From: Akkermansia muciniphila
Lineage (GTDB): Bacteria; Verrucomicrobiota; Verrucomicrobiia; Verrucomicrobiales; Akkermansiaceae
NCBI RefSeq assembly: GCF_040616545.1
Contig: NZ_CP156688.1
Span: forward strand, 124,001-188,000
Reading direction: 5' to 3'
DNA length: 64,000 nucleotides
Below the pieces are notes generated by a model. That model was given only the letters and a program-made list of their open reading frames with translations. It had not been told where the DNA came from and ran no database searches. Shown here piece after piece: positions 36,228 through 45,257 of this stretch (within the stretch, counting starts at the first letter, position 1; every line of letters starts with the position of its first letter). Position numbers and translations under genes: made by a program.

Positions 36228-36770
36228 ATGAACAGCCGTCTTACAAATACCATCATTGTTCTCCTCGCTGCCGTCTCACTCGTTGAAGGGTGTATTATCT
36301 GGTATGAAAAGGGTATCCTCCGCGATTCTCAAAAGATGGGAACAGAGGAAAAAAGCAGCCGCTGCGACCATGGAGATGACGATTTCGTCCCGGATATTTC
36401 TTCCGAATTTCCCCATCTTTATTTCCGGAACCGGGAAACACAGGACTCCTTCTCCGCTGAAGGAGGAACCCTGATTATTGAAAAAGCTCAATCCAGGCAA
36501 TCCGCTGGAAATAGAGAATATGCCGAGACGGAAACACATTTTATCAATCCCAATGAAACTGCCCATCTTCCCGCGGAAATAAAAAATACGCCTGTCTTCT
36601 CCATTCTCTGGACACCCGACTCCGTTACCACTAAAATGGAAGAGAATTCTCTTTCCATAGAGATAGGCAAAAAATCATTATCCCCTTTGAAGCTGGCGCT
36701 CACCCTAAGGGCCAAAGACGGAAAGGGCCGGGAATGGAAACTGGCATGGGTTCCGGCAAATGAAGATTGA
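36228..36770 (+). CDS. Hypothetical exported or membrane-anchored protein
   Basis: This 180-residue protein has an N-terminal hydrophobic segment (NTIIVLLAAVSLVEGCIIW), possibly a signal anchor, then a hydrophilic domain with beta-type patterns (GGTLIIEKAQ, NTPVFSILWTPDSV, LKLALTLRAKDGKG). I recognise no family. Its DNA is more AT-rich than that of its neighbours, a possible sign of recent transfer. It stands alone between the efflux operon and the SH3-like gene. Confidence 0.6.
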   Translation: MNSRLTNTIIVLLAAVSLVEGCIIWYEKGILRDSQKMGTEEKSSRCDHGDDDFVPDISSEFPHLYFRNRETQDSFSAEGGTLIIEKAQSRQSAGNREYAETETHFINPNETAHLPAEIKNTPVFSILWTPDSVTTKMEENSLSIEIGKKSLSPLKLALTLRAKDGKGREWKLAWVPANED

Positions 36771-36881
36771 CCAGACAAGACCTCACCAGGAACACAAGCT
36801 CCCGCCAATCACGCAGCGCCCTCTTAAAGCACGAACAGGATTCTATTGCCCTACGGAAAAGCTCATCACACACATACAAGA

Positions 36882-37274
36882 ATGAATACCCAGGAAATTT
36901 TTAAAACAATTGCTTCACACCGGACGGAATATGAACATCCCATCAGGCTGGAAAAGGGGGAACGCGTTATGCTGGGAGAAAGAGCGCCGGAGGAAAACTG
37001 GAAGGACTGGATTTGGGCGGAAAACAGCCGGGGCCATGGAGGCTGGGTTCCCGTTCAACTGATTGACCATCCGGAAGACGGAGCGCAGGGAACGGTGCTG
37101 GAAGATTACAGCGCCAAGGAATTGAACGTAGACCCGGGGGAAGAAATCGTCAAGATCAGGACGCTGAACGGGTGGACGTGGGTCCGGAGAATAAGCGACC
37201 GGGAGGAGGGATGGATACCCAATGAGTCCATTGGAGATGAAGCGGCGCAGACCGCGGAAAACGGACGCTCTTAA
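36882..37274 (+). CDS. Tandem SH3-like domain protein
   Basis: This 130-residue cytoplasmic protein starts at ATG 36882 (MNTQEIFKTIASHRTEYE). Two similar SH3-type repeats are visible: VMLGERAPEENWKDWIWAE then GHGGWVPVQLI, and LNVDPGEEIVKIRTLNGW then EEGWIPNESI. Each has the W-x-W and GW(V/I)P marks of bacterial SH3-like domains. There is no signal peptide. The partner is unknown. Confidence 0.7.
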   Translation: MNTQEIFKTIASHRTEYEHPIRLEKGERVMLGERAPEENWKDWIWAENSRGHGGWVPVQLIDHPEDGAQGTVLEDYSAKELNVDPGEEIVKIRTLNGWTWVRRISDREEGWIPNESIGDEAAQTAENGRS

Positions 37275-37358
37275 AAACAGGCCGCGCATCCGGAAAATCT
37301 CCCTTTTACTCCGGAAGAACGGCTTTTACTCTCCTGCCCTCCGGTTCTTTCCGGAAGG

Positions 37359-38498
37359 TCACGCCTCCGGCGCCCCCTGAATTTCCTTCATCACCGCGTC
37401 AATGAGCAGGCGCGTTTTCACGCCGGGCAGCACGTTCAAGTCCATGCGGTTCATCGCGTAACCGAAGGAGAGGCCGTGGGCCGGGTCCGCAAAGGCGTGG
37501 GAGCCGCCCGCCCCGGCGTGCCCGAAGCCGCCGGAGCCGAACAGGCGGCGCAGCTTGCGCCCCGTGGCGGGGTCCGCCGGGTCATGCATAAAGCCGCAGG
37601 AAAAGGCGGTGGGCGTTTTCAGGGTCAGGTCCGGGCCGTCAATGACGATGTCCCGCATCCAGCCGCGCACCGCCGCCGGGAATACCTGAAGTTCATCCAG
37701 CCCCAGGCACGCCTGGTAGAATTTTGCCATGCCGCGGGCGGAAGCTACACCCCCGAACGCCGGAGCGCCGGACGTCCACGCTTCCGGCGTGTTCATCTGC
37801 CGGACGCTGTTCAGGCCGGTCAGGGTGTTGAACGCGCGGTTCACGGGCGTTCCCTTCTTCATGTATTCCAGATAAAACGGCGTGCCCATGTTGGACATGT
37901 CCATCTTGCCGGGGTACAGGGTCGCCACCCGGCTGAATTCGGATTCCGGCAGGCGGATGTAAAAGTCCAGGTCCAGCGGCGTGCGGATGTATTCCTCCCA
38001 GTAACGCCAGAGGCGCTCCCCGGTCAGGCGCAACATGAGTTCATCCAGCATCACGCCGTAGGTATGCGGATGGTAGCCGTGCTCCGGTGGCTGCCACGCC
38101 GGAACGGTTTCCTCCAGGGCGCGAACGCAGTCCTCATGGTCAAAGACGCTGGCAGGCCGTGAGAAGGCAGCCAGGCCGCACTGGTGGGACATCATTTGCG
38201 CGATGGATGCGTAGGGCAACGGGAATTCCGGCCACAGTTCCCCCATGCTCATCTGCGGTGAGGCTCCCTGCCGGTGCAGGGCCAGCAGCAGGGCGGCGGA
38301 AGCGGCCCCCTTGGTGGCGGAGTAAACGGGCACCAGGGAACGGTCCGTCCACGGGCGCATTTCATCCGCCACGGCAAAACCGGAATGCAGGGAAACAATT
38401 TCCCTCCCCTCCTTCCAGACGGAAACGGATGCGCCCAGTTCCCCGTAATCACGGAAGTTCCTCTCAAAAGCTTCAGCTATCTGCCGGTCATTGTTCAT
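37359..38498 (-). CDS. Class C beta-lactamase-family serine hydrolase
   Basis: This 379-residue protein from ATG 38498 has the SxxK nucleophile motif SATK (Ser60, Lys63) after LVPVYSATKG, a conserved YG / HxYG pair at GYHPHTYGVMLDEL, and FGHAGAGGS near the end, where HxG motifs lie. No signal peptide is present, so it is likely cytoplasmic, closer to esterase EstB or LACTB-like hydrolases than to true beta-lactamases. The substrate is unknown. The start at 38498 was chosen because the upstream extension lacks family features. Confidence 0.85.
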   Translation of the reverse strand: MNNDRQIAEAFERNFRDYGELGASVSVWKEGREIVSLHSGFAVADEMRPWTDRSLVPVYSATKGAASAALLLALHRQGASPQMSMGELWPEFPLPYASIAQMMSHQCGLAAFSRPASVFDHEDCVRALEETVPAWQPPEHGYHPHTYGVMLDELMLRLTGERLWRYWEEYIRTPLDLDFYIRLPESEFSRVATLYPGKMDMSNMGTPFYLEYMKKGTPVNRAFNTLTGLNSVRQMNTPEAWTSGAPAFGGVASARGMAKFYQACLGLDELQVFPAAVRGWMRDIVIDGPDLTLKTPTAFSCGFMHDPADPATGRKLRRLFGSGGFGHAGAGGSHAFADPAHGLSFGYAMNRMDLNVLPGVKTRLLIDAVMKEIQGAPEA

Positions 38499-38677
38499 TC
38501 CCTTAAACAGTCCGGTTCCATTCCCGGATTCCGGGAGAAGGCTACCTCCCCATGCCCCGTAAAGCAAGCCCCCGCACTGTCCTGACGGGCCGCCCAGGGT
38601 CCGCGCCTGATGACCAGGGCAACGGCCAATATAACCGCAGGCGGATGGAAAAACACCGGGATTTCAAGCTTTCATCT

Positions 38678-39370
38678 TTAGTCTCCCGTATTCGGGCGTT
38701 GCCCGGAGGGCTCCAGAGACAGCACGTACAAGCGTCCCTCCACCACCCTGAATTTCACCTCCCACCCGGAGAACAGGAGGCCGTAAATCCGTTCCGGGTC
38801 ATCCTGGTACTGGGGGCGGGGGTCCAGGGACAGCGTATCCTCCAGCGCCGCCAGTTCCTCCGGCGGCATGGATTCCGCCAGAGCGGCGGGTATTTCCACG
38901 TCCAGCCGCTCATAGGGGGAGGCGGTGAAACCCTCCGCGGCCTCCGGAATGCAGTCCGCCAGGGGCACATAAGGCTTGATGTCCAGAATGGGCGTGCCGT
39001 CCACCAGGTCCACGCCGGAAAGGTGCAGTACCGGGCCGTCCTGCGGGTGCAGTTCCACCCGTTCCAGCCTGACGGCGGACAGGCCGATGGGGTTGGGCCG
39101 GAACGGCGCGCGCGTGGCGAATACCCCCATGCGCACATTCCCGCCCAGGCGCGGAGGCCGGACGGTGGGGCTCCACCCTTCCCGCAGGTTTTCACTGAAC
39201 ACCCAGATCAACCACACGTGGGAAAAGCCCTCCAGGCCGCGGACGGCGTCCGAATTGCGGAACGGCGGTTCAAACACCAGCCGCGCCCGTGCTCCCGGCA
39301 CCAGGCCGCTCTGGCGCGGCACGCCGAACTTGTCCGGATAACACGTGCTGACGCGGGCGACGGGGTGCAA
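38678..39370 (-). CDS. trmO: tRNA (N6-threonylcarbamoyladenosine37-N6) methyltransferase TrmO
   Basis: This 230-residue protein of the TsaA/TrmO (YaeB) family adds a methyl group to t6A37 in tRNA-Thr using SAM. Conserved pieces are QSGLVPGARARLVFEPPFRN, GFSHVWLIWVF, FATRAPFRPNPIGLS and GVDLVDGTPILDIKPYVP. Length and order match the family. It lies between the pyr operon end and the serine hydrolase, all on the minus strand. Confidence 0.92.
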   Translation of the reverse strand: MHPVARVSTCYPDKFGVPRQSGLVPGARARLVFEPPFRNSDAVRGLEGFSHVWLIWVFSENLREGWSPTVRPPRLGGNVRMGVFATRAPFRPNPIGLSAVRLERVELHPQDGPVLHLSGVDLVDGTPILDIKPYVPLADCIPEAAEGFTASPYERLDVEIPAALAESMPPEELAALEDTLSLDPRPQYQDDPERIYGLLFSGWEVKFRVVEGRLYVLSLEPSGQRPNTGD

Positions 39371-39376
39371 GAGGAA

Positions 39377-39406
39377 GTTAATAGCTAATAGTTAATAATT
39401 AATAGC
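39377..39406. repeat. AT-rich TTAATAG-type tandem repeat
   Basis: Four imperfect copies of TTAATA/CTAATA follow one another (GTTAATAGCTAATAGTTAAT, then AATTAATAGC). The run lies between the pyrC stop and the trmO start and could hold the trmO promoter or be slippage-prone. Confidence 0.5.
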
Positions 39407-39433
39407 TTCCGGTCTTTCTTCATTACGCTTTCA

Positions 39434-40708
39434 TCAGAAGCAGTGAAGCTGTTCTCCGAGCACTACGGCTTCCACCTTCCCCTTCAGGGTCTTGCCCAGG
39501 AAGGGGGTATTGCGGGCGCGGCTGCGGAGCGTTTCATCCGTGACGGGCGTTTCACCCTCCGGGTCAAACACCACCAGGTTGGCCGGGGCGCCTTCCTCCA
39601 GGGAGACGGGGGGAAGGCCCATGAGCCTGCGGGGAGCGTCGCTGCATGCGCGCGCCACCGTTTGCCAGGACATTTTTCCGGGTTCCACCAGATACTGGTA
39701 AATGGCGGGAAGGAACGTATCCAGGGCAATCATGCCCTGCGGCGCGATGACGAAGTCCTGAAGCTTGGAGAACGGCGTGCAGGGCGTGTGGTCGGAGACG
39801 ATGCAGTCAATGGTGCCGTCATTCACCGCGGCAATCAGAGCGTCCACGTCAGACCGGTCCCGCAGGGGAGGCAGGGTCTTGTAACTGGTATCGTAACGGC
39901 CCACGTCCTCATGTGTGAACAGGAGGTGGTGGAGGGCCGCTTCCGCGCTCAGTCCGGCGGTTTCCGGCTTGCAGCGGCGCAGGATGTCCACGCTGCCGGC
40001 GGTGGAAACGGTCTGCACGTGCAGGGAGTTGCCCGTCTCCACGGAAAGGCGGATGATGGTTTCCATCCCTATTTCCTCCGCGCAGGAGGGGGAGCCCGTG
40101 AGACCCAGGCGGTAGGAGGTGGTGCCCGGGTGCATGGTGGCCTTGGCCGTCAGGGATGGCACGTCCCCGCGCAGGGCGAAGGTGAGGTTCAGGTTGCTGG
40201 CGTACTGCATGGCGCGGTACAGCAGCAGCATGTTGTCCGGCGCGCGGTCCCCGTCCGTGATGAAGCGCACGCCCTTGGCGCGCAGGGAGTCGTAGGAGGC
40301 CTGCTCTTCACCGCCGTCCCCCTTGGTCAGGCAGCCGGAGGGGATGACCTCCACCAGCGCATCCGTGCGGCAGATTTCCATGAAGGTGGTGATCTGGGCG
40401 GCGTTATCCATCACGGGATCGGTATCCGGCATGGCCATCAGTCCGGTTACGCCGCCATGCAGCGCGGCAGCCGTAGCCGTAGCCACGCGCTCCTTGTCCT
40501 CCCGTCCGGGCTGGCACAGGTGAGCATGAAGGTCAAACAGGCCGGGCAGCACCAGCTTGCCGGAGGCGTCCAGCACCTTCTCCGCGGAATCCGCGGACAG
40601 CGTTCCGGCAGGCGCCTTGGAGGCGATTACTCCTCCGGAAACCAGAATATCCACCGGAGCGGAACCGTCCGCCAGCCGGGCATTGCGAATAAGTACGGAA
40701 GTTTTCAT
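39434..40708 (-). CDS. pyrC: Dihydroorotase
   Basis: This cytoplasmic amidohydrolase closes carbamoyl-aspartate to dihydroorotate, the third pyrimidine step. It has 424 residues from ATG 40708. Metal-binding His61 and His63 lie in LFDLHAHLCQPGRE, and the late Asp306 lies in CIVSDHTPC. Type I (long) dihydroorotases look like this. It follows pyrB by six bases, the last gene of the run. Confidence 0.94.
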   Translation of the reverse strand: MKTSVLIRNARLADGSAPVDILVSGGVIASKAPAGTLSADSAEKVLDASGKLVLPGLFDLHAHLCQPGREDKERVATATAAALHGGVTGLMAMPDTDPVMDNAAQITTFMEICRTDALVEVIPSGCLTKGDGGEEQASYDSLRAKGVRFITDGDRAPDNMLLLYRAMQYASNLNLTFALRGDVPSLTAKATMHPGTTSYRLGLTGSPSCAEEIGMETIIRLSVETGNSLHVQTVSTAGSVDILRRCKPETAGLSAEAALHHLLFTHEDVGRYDTSYKTLPPLRDRSDVDALIAAVNDGTIDCIVSDHTPCTPFSKLQDFVIAPQGMIALDTFLPAIYQYLVEPGKMSWQTVARACSDAPRRLMGLPPVSLEEGAPANLVVFDPEGETPVTDETLRSRARNTPFLGKTLKGKVEAVVLGEQLHCF

Positions 40709-40714
40709 GAACAA

Positions 40715-41641
40715 TCAGTGCTGGGTTTGCGGGGTGAGATGGTAAAGGATGGACATGCGGCACGCGATGCCGTTCTCCACCTGGCGGTTGATGAGGCAGC
40801 GCTCGTAGTCCATTGCCAGGTCGCAGATTTCCACGCCGCGGTTGACCGGGCCCGGATGCATGATGTACAGGCCTTCACCGGAAATGCGCTCCAGCCGTTC
40901 CTCCGTGACGCCGTAAATCTTGTTGTACTCCCGGGCGCTGGGGAAGAAAGGGGCGTCCTGCCGTTCCTTCTGCACGCGCAGCAGGTAAATGACGTCCGGC
41001 TTCCACGCGAACGCCTCGTTGAAATCCGAAAAACGGGGGATGCCGGAATGCTCCGTGCGCGGCACCAGGGAGCCGGGCCCCAGGTAGGCCACTTCCATCC
41101 CCAGCCTCTTCATCAGCAGGGAGGTGGAGCGCGCCACGCGGGAATGCAGGATGTCCCCCACAATCAGCACGCGCTTTCCCCTCACGTCCGGGAACACCTC
41201 CCGGATGGTGAAGGAATCCAGCAAGGCCTGGGAGGGATGGGCATGCGCCCCGTCCCCGGCGTTGATGACGCTGGCGCAGGTATGGCGCGCAATCACGTTC
41301 GGCAGGCCGCTGTTGTAATGGCGCACAATCACGTAATCCACCTTCATGGCCTGGAGCGTGGCAATCGTGTCCTGCACGGATTCCCCCTTCACCACGGAAG
41401 AGGTGGACACCGTAAAGTTGGTCACGTCTGCGGACAGGCGTTCCGCCGCCACCTCAAAGGAGGAGCGGGTGCGGGTGCTGGGCTCATAAAAAAGCGTCAA
41501 AACGGACTTCCCTTTCAGGGCAGGCACCTTTTTGACGCTTTTGGTGAAGAGCTCCTTCATCGGACCGGCCGAATCCAGCAGCGTATGAATTTCCTCGTCG
41601 GTCAACGAGGAGATGTTGAGAAGATCCTTGCGGGGATTCAT
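40715..41641 (-). CDS. pyrB: Aspartate carbamoyltransferase catalytic subunit
   Basis: This 308-residue enzyme joins carbamoyl phosphate and aspartate, the committed pyrimidine step. Its carbamoyl phosphate loop is STRTRSSFE (Ser55, Arg57) and it has HPSQALLD and VGDILHSRVARS. The C-terminus has HPGPVNRGVEI, typical of PyrB. No pyrI is present. It is 28 bases after pyrR and 6 bases before pyrC. Confidence 0.95.
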   Translation of the reverse strand: MNPRKDLLNISSLTDEEIHTLLDSAGPMKELFTKSVKKVPALKGKSVLTLFYEPSTRTRSSFEVAAERLSADVTNFTVSTSSVVKGESVQDTIATLQAMKVDYVIVRHYNSGLPNVIARHTCASVINAGDGAHAHPSQALLDSFTIREVFPDVRGKRVLIVGDILHSRVARSTSLLMKRLGMEVAYLGPGSLVPRTEHSGIPRFSDFNEAFAWKPDVIYLLRVQKERQDAPFFPSAREYNKIYGVTEERLERISGEGLYIMHPGPVNRGVEICDLAMDYERCLINRQVENGIACRMSILYHLTPQTQH

Positions 41642-41669
41642 GAAAAACGGGTAATGGATTGAGAACTGT

Positions 41670-42206
41670 TTAATTGGCGGCGATGACCACACGGTCTTCG
41701 CCGTCGGCCTCCTTCATGCTTACGATGACCTTGGCCCCGGCGTGGTCCAGCACGTGGCCCGTATAGTCCGGCTGGATGGGCACCTCCCGCCCCCCGCGGT
41801 CAATCAGGCAGGCCAGCTCTATGCGGGCCGGGCGCCCGTAGTCAAAGAGGGCGTTCAGGGCCGCGCGGATGGTGCGCCCCGTATAAAGGACGTCGTCCAC
41901 CAGCACCACCCTCATGTCATCCGTGGAAAAGGAGAGGTTGGAGGAGCGGAGGGAGGGACGGGCCTCCAGCTTGAAAATGTCATCCCGGTACAGGGAAATG
42001 TCAATGGCTCCGCACTGGGCTTCCACGCCCAGTTCCTTCACCTTGTCCACCAGCCTCCGGGCGATGACGTCCCCCTGGCTGAGCAGGCCCACGATGGCGA
42101 GCGGTTCCCCGGGGAAGCGGGCCACAATGCCGTGGGCCATGCGCTCCAGCGCACGGGAAATCCCCGGGCCGTCCAACACGATTTCCTGTGAGGGGGGAGG
42201 AGTCAT
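41670..42206 (-). CDS. pyrR: PyrR pyrimidine regulator / uracil phosphoribosyltransferase
   Basis: This 178-residue phosphoribosyltransferase-fold protein has the PRPP loop VVLVDDVLYTGRTIRAALNAL and an ISLYRDDI stretch typical of PyrR. In Gram-positives PyrR binds pyr mRNA leader with UMP and causes attenuation; it also has weak uracil phosphoribosyltransferase activity. No anti-terminator/terminator leader is visible in the short gaps between purE, pyrR and pyrB, so whether it attenuates here is open. It lies 26 bases after purE. Confidence 0.92.
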   Translation of the reverse strand: MTPPPSQEIVLDGPGISRALERMAHGIVARFPGEPLAIVGLLSQGDVIARRLVDKVKELGVEAQCGAIDISLYRDDIFKLEARPSLRSSNLSFSTDDMRVVLVDDVLYTGRTIRAALNALFDYGRPARIELACLIDRGGREVPIQPDYTGHVLDHAGAKVIVSMKEADGEDRVVIAAN

Positions 42207-42232
42207 CTGCCGGAAGGTAAAGGAGTGAACGG

Positions 42233-42643
42233 TTACAGGCCGGCCAGCTTCAGAATACGGTGGGCGGCCATGGCGGCGTTAACGGGGGTCTTCTTATGCA
42301 GGCCCACCGTGGTGCAGGGCACGCCGCCCGGGCACTGGGCGATAGCCAGCAGGGCGTCAATGCCGTTCAGGGGGCCGCCGGGAACAGGCACGCCGATTAC
42401 CGGAAGAGAGCAGCTCATCACCACCACGCCGGGCAGGGCGGCGGACAGGCCGGCCACGGCCAGAATCACGGCCTTTTCTCCGCTGGCTTCCAGATCACCC
42501 AGGAACTTGATCAGTTCCGGGAGGTCGCGGTGGGCGGACAGGACGGTTTCTTCATACGGAACATTCTCCTGCGTAAAATACTCGCGGGCGGGTTCCATAA
42601 AGGGCTTATCATTCGGGCTGCCGTAGATGACGATGACTTTCAT
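42233..42643 (-). CDS. purE: PurE-type phosphoribosylaminoimidazole carboxylase subunit
   Basis: This 136-residue protein has the PurE fold: VIVIYGSPNDKP in place of GSxSD, SAHRDLPELIKFL and GVPVPGGPLNGIDALLAIAQ near the end. PurE moves or adds the carboxyl group on aminoimidazole ribonucleotide in purine synthesis. It is shorter than usual (about 160). Being the first gene of a run with pyrR-pyrB-pyrC, it ties purine and pyrimidine synthesis together. Confidence 0.88.
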   Translation of the reverse strand: MKVIVIYGSPNDKPFMEPAREYFTQENVPYEETVLSAHRDLPELIKFLGDLEASGEKAVILAVAGLSAALPGVVVMSCSLPVIGVPVPGGPLNGIDALLAIAQCPGGVPCTTVGLHKKTPVNAAMAAHRILKLAGL

Positions 42644-42712
42644 GGCTGTGTATGCGGTTGTGAAACTTGCAGATTATGGCCCCAAGCCCCCTGCCCTGGC
42701 AAGACTTAACCT

Positions 42713-42735
42713 TCAAAAAAAGCGGCGGGCCGCAG
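42713..42735 (-). terminator. Weak terminator after the 42773-43420 gene
   Basis: On the minus strand a short GCGG / CCGC hairpin is followed by seven T. It would separate the secreted-paralog gene from purE. Confidence 0.5.
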
Positions 42736-42772
42736 GCGTGAATGGCGTCCAATATCCATTTCCGCATTCCCA

Positions 42773-43420
42773 TTACCTTACAAAAACCTTCAAGCATCCT
42801 CCGACCTCATCATCCGCTTCTTCAGCCGACCCGGGGAGTTCCATTTTTCCGGCAATCAGCTCATCCTTCATCCGTTGGAGCAGCTTTATTTTTTCCTCCT
42901 TCTCCAATACCCGGAGTTTGCGGTTCAATGCCTCCAAAAGAGAGATGCTGCGTTCTTTCAAACGGTATTTTTCTCCCACGGGAGCGCTAATTTCATTGGT
43001 CCGGATGTAAAATTCCTTAAAAGCCGCGCGGAACTGGACATCATCCATCTTCTCCTTGCGCACCCTGTCCAGAAGTTTTCCCGTTTCCTCCCTCACTGCC
43101 TCATAGGTTCTTCTGTAGTCAGGCGGGCATTTCTCCAGCATTTGAGGAGGAACCCCGTCCTGATGGTTGGCATACAGGGCCATCAGGACGTCACGCATCT
43201 CCCTGCCCTCCATTTCCAGAGTCGTTATCATGCTTATGATGTTTCCCAGCACGACCACCCTGTCAATGGCTTCCCGGCCCCGCTCCAGCGCCTTCCCCTC
43301 CTCCGTTTCCAAATCCACATTCGCCATGGAGGGAGCCGCAATATCCTGCGCCCGGGAGGAAAGGGGGCACATGCCGCCCAACAATGCACCAATCAATAAA
43401 AGACGACTCGCTCCGGACAT
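42773..43420 (-). CDS. Secreted protein, tandem paralog family member 3
   Basis: This 215-residue protein from ATG 43420 has a signal peptide (GASRLLLIGALLGGMCPLSSRA) and then the family head QDIAAPSMANVDLETEEG, which its two upstream neighbours share. The body is helical and charged (REAIDRVVVLGNIISMITTLE, LEKCPPDYRRTYEAVREE), ending LQRMKDELIAGKMELPGSAEE. It is probably periplasmic. I recognise no domain; the family is described under findings. Confidence 0.72.
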   Translation of the reverse strand: MSGASRLLLIGALLGGMCPLSSRAQDIAAPSMANVDLETEEGKALERGREAIDRVVVLGNIISMITTLEMEGREMRDVLMALYANHQDGVPPQMLEKCPPDYRRTYEAVREETGKLLDRVRKEKMDDVQFRAAFKEFYIRTNEISAPVGEKYRLKERSISLLEALNRKLRVLEKEEKIKLLQRMKDELIAGKMELPGSAEEADDEVGGCLKVFVR

Positions 43421-43517
43421 GCCAACACCATAGCACACGGCCATTCTGGAACAATGAGTTTTCCTCATGCCCCCAAGGATAGTTCCGGGCCATTCCGGAA
43501 GAACTCCGGCTCCGGGC

Positions 43518-44087
43518 TCAGTCCTCCACCGCTTCCGGCATCACCAGATGCCCAGAACGCACCTTGTCCCGGAATTTTCTGAACTCCCGGGCAAAGGATT
43601 CCTGGTCCATGTCACCGCGGGTGTTGACTTCCCTGCTTATCCAGTTCATGACCTGCTGGCACACGTCTTCCATGCCGTACTGAGCCAGGAAGATGAAAAG
43701 TTCCCGGTCTTCCGGATTAAACGGGGTGGTTTGCAATTCCCTCTTCCCGTCCACGGCGTCCTTCAGCTCCTGCACCCTGGCATTCATCAAATGCTGGAGC
43801 CCCTGCGGGCATTCCTTCAGTTCCTGCTCCGGAAAAGCGGCCAGCATGAGGGGATACAGGTCTTTCTCCCTGCAAAGATCGCTCTGGTTTTCCATGGCGG
43901 GCAGGATTACCGCCAAATAGAGCAGCACGAAAAACTTGCGGATGGCCGCCTTCTCCTTCGCCAGCTTCTGCCCGGAAGGAGTTTCCAGGTCCACATTCGG
44001 CATGCCGGGAGCCCCCACATCCTGGCCCGCGCCGGGCAGCGCGAACCACACGGGGCACAGTATTAAGAAGATCCGGGACGCTCTCAT
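43518..44087 (-). CDS. Secreted protein, tandem paralog family member 2
   Basis: This 189-residue protein has a signal peptide (RASRIFLILCPVWFALPGAG) and the same head, QDVGAPGMPNVDLETPSG, then KLAKEKAAIRKFF. It shares the spaced Cys-Pro pair (LKECPQGLQHLM) and the tail FRKFRDKVRSGHLVMPEAVED with its neighbours. No known domain. It is one of three adjacent genes on the minus strand, 97 bases before the next. Confidence 0.72.
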   Translation of the reverse strand: MRASRIFLILCPVWFALPGAGQDVGAPGMPNVDLETPSGQKLAKEKAAIRKFFVLLYLAVILPAMENQSDLCREKDLYPLMLAAFPEQELKECPQGLQHLMNARVQELKDAVDGKRELQTTPFNPEDRELFIFLAQYGMEDVCQQVMNWISREVNTRGDMDQESFAREFRKFRDKVRSGHLVMPEAVED

Positions 44088-44318
44088 GGCTCATTTTGGA
44101 CAGCTGCGCCCCCCGAGCGTTCGAAATCTGTAGGTATCTCCTGTTCTTTCACTACTTTACTTTTCCGGGCCGTTTCACCAGGAAAAACTTAAAATCTCTC
44201 CTTCCGGAATGAAAACCGCAGAAAAAAACGTTTTTCCCGGACGCCGCCCTCCTCTTTTCCACCAGTAGGCAGCAATTTCCGGCGCACGGCAGTTCATGAC
44301 GCGCCATAACTCCTTCTT

Positions 44319-44924
44319 TTATACATCTTCCGGCATTTCCGGGCCCTCCATTTCTTCAGCCTCGCCCACATCACCGGGAACTGCAACTTTTCCTGCCTCC
44401 ATCTCTTCTTTCAGTTCATGTATCCGCCGGGCTTTAAACGCGGGGGTATCGCTTTGCCTGAAGGCCAGCCTCTTAGCCAGCCAGCGGGCAATCCGGTCTT
44501 CTTCATCCTTCAAGCCGTACTTGAACAGCAAGGCAGTGACTTCTTCATCCGCCGCATAAGGCCAGACAATGCTTTTTTCCTTTCCGTCCAGGAATTCCTG
44601 TATCTTCCGCTTTTTTGCAACAATCAGTTCCTGAAAATCCGCAGGACAGCGTTTCAGGGCGCTTTCCGGGAATTCCTCCAGGATCACCTGGTAAAATTCC
44701 GTAGCCAGACCGTTGCCGCCCCTGATTATGACTTCAAAGGCAGGGAGGTTCCGGACAAGGCACAACTGGGCAAGAAAGTTCCGAATTCCTTCACGATTCT
44801 TTTCACGCACCCTCCCCTCCTCCGTATCCCGGTTCAAGTCCGGCACGGCGGGAGGAGCAATATCCTGGGCGGCCGCCATTCCCGATATACTTAAAACGAG
44901 CAGAAAACGAACCATCTTCCCCAT
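44319..44924 (-). CDS. Secreted protein, tandem paralog family member 1
   Basis: This 201-residue protein has a signal peptide (VRFLLVLSISGMAAA) followed by QDIAPPAVPDLNRDTEEG, then REGIRNFLAQLCLV. It carries LKRCPADFQELIVAKKRK and the tail IHELKEEMEAGKVAVPGDVGE. It is the first of three tandem paralogs. The C-terminal 15 residues are acidic (EAEEMEGPEMPED). Function unknown. Confidence 0.72.
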   Translation of the reverse strand: MGKMVRFLLVLSISGMAAAQDIAPPAVPDLNRDTEEGRVREKNREGIRNFLAQLCLVRNLPAFEVIIRGGNGLATEFYQVILEEFPESALKRCPADFQELIVAKKRKIQEFLDGKEKSIVWPYAADEEVTALLFKYGLKDEEDRIARWLAKRLAFRQSDTPAFKARRIHELKEEMEAGKVAVPGDVGEAEEMEGPEMPEDV

Positions 44925-45257
44925 GAAAACACCATACCAGAAACATGCATTCCGGCAATACCGTTCCTCCGGCCTCTTCCCTTCCGGCTTGCATGCGCCA
45001 ATTATTTCCGGAACGAAAGGCTGTTCTTACAGGTCAACAGACGGGGATGCGGCCTTGTCCGGCGGAGCGTGGAAAGAGCTTCATGGAGCATCGCAGGCCT
45101 CCGCGGCAACTGAAACAATGCCGGGCTCCGGAGAACTGGCAATGACATTAAGGGAGAAACACGGGATTGGTAAAAAAGAGTGCGCCTTTGGCAGCGCCTC
45201 CGTCCCGTTATCCGTAGAAGCCTGCGGCAGCCCCGGTGGCCGCCGCGCAAGACCGTT
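44925..45257. other. Intergenic region without a gene
   Basis: About 330 bases between the paralog array and the FAD dehydrogenase. I see no gene. A piece near 45082 (CTTCATGGAGCATCGCAGGC) resembles one near 56360 in another gene-free region. Confidence 0.45.

Noticed and set aside
39443-41662. A 739-codon open frame on the plus strand over pyrC and pyrB
   Set aside because: It is opposite two clear enzymes and has no domain of its own.
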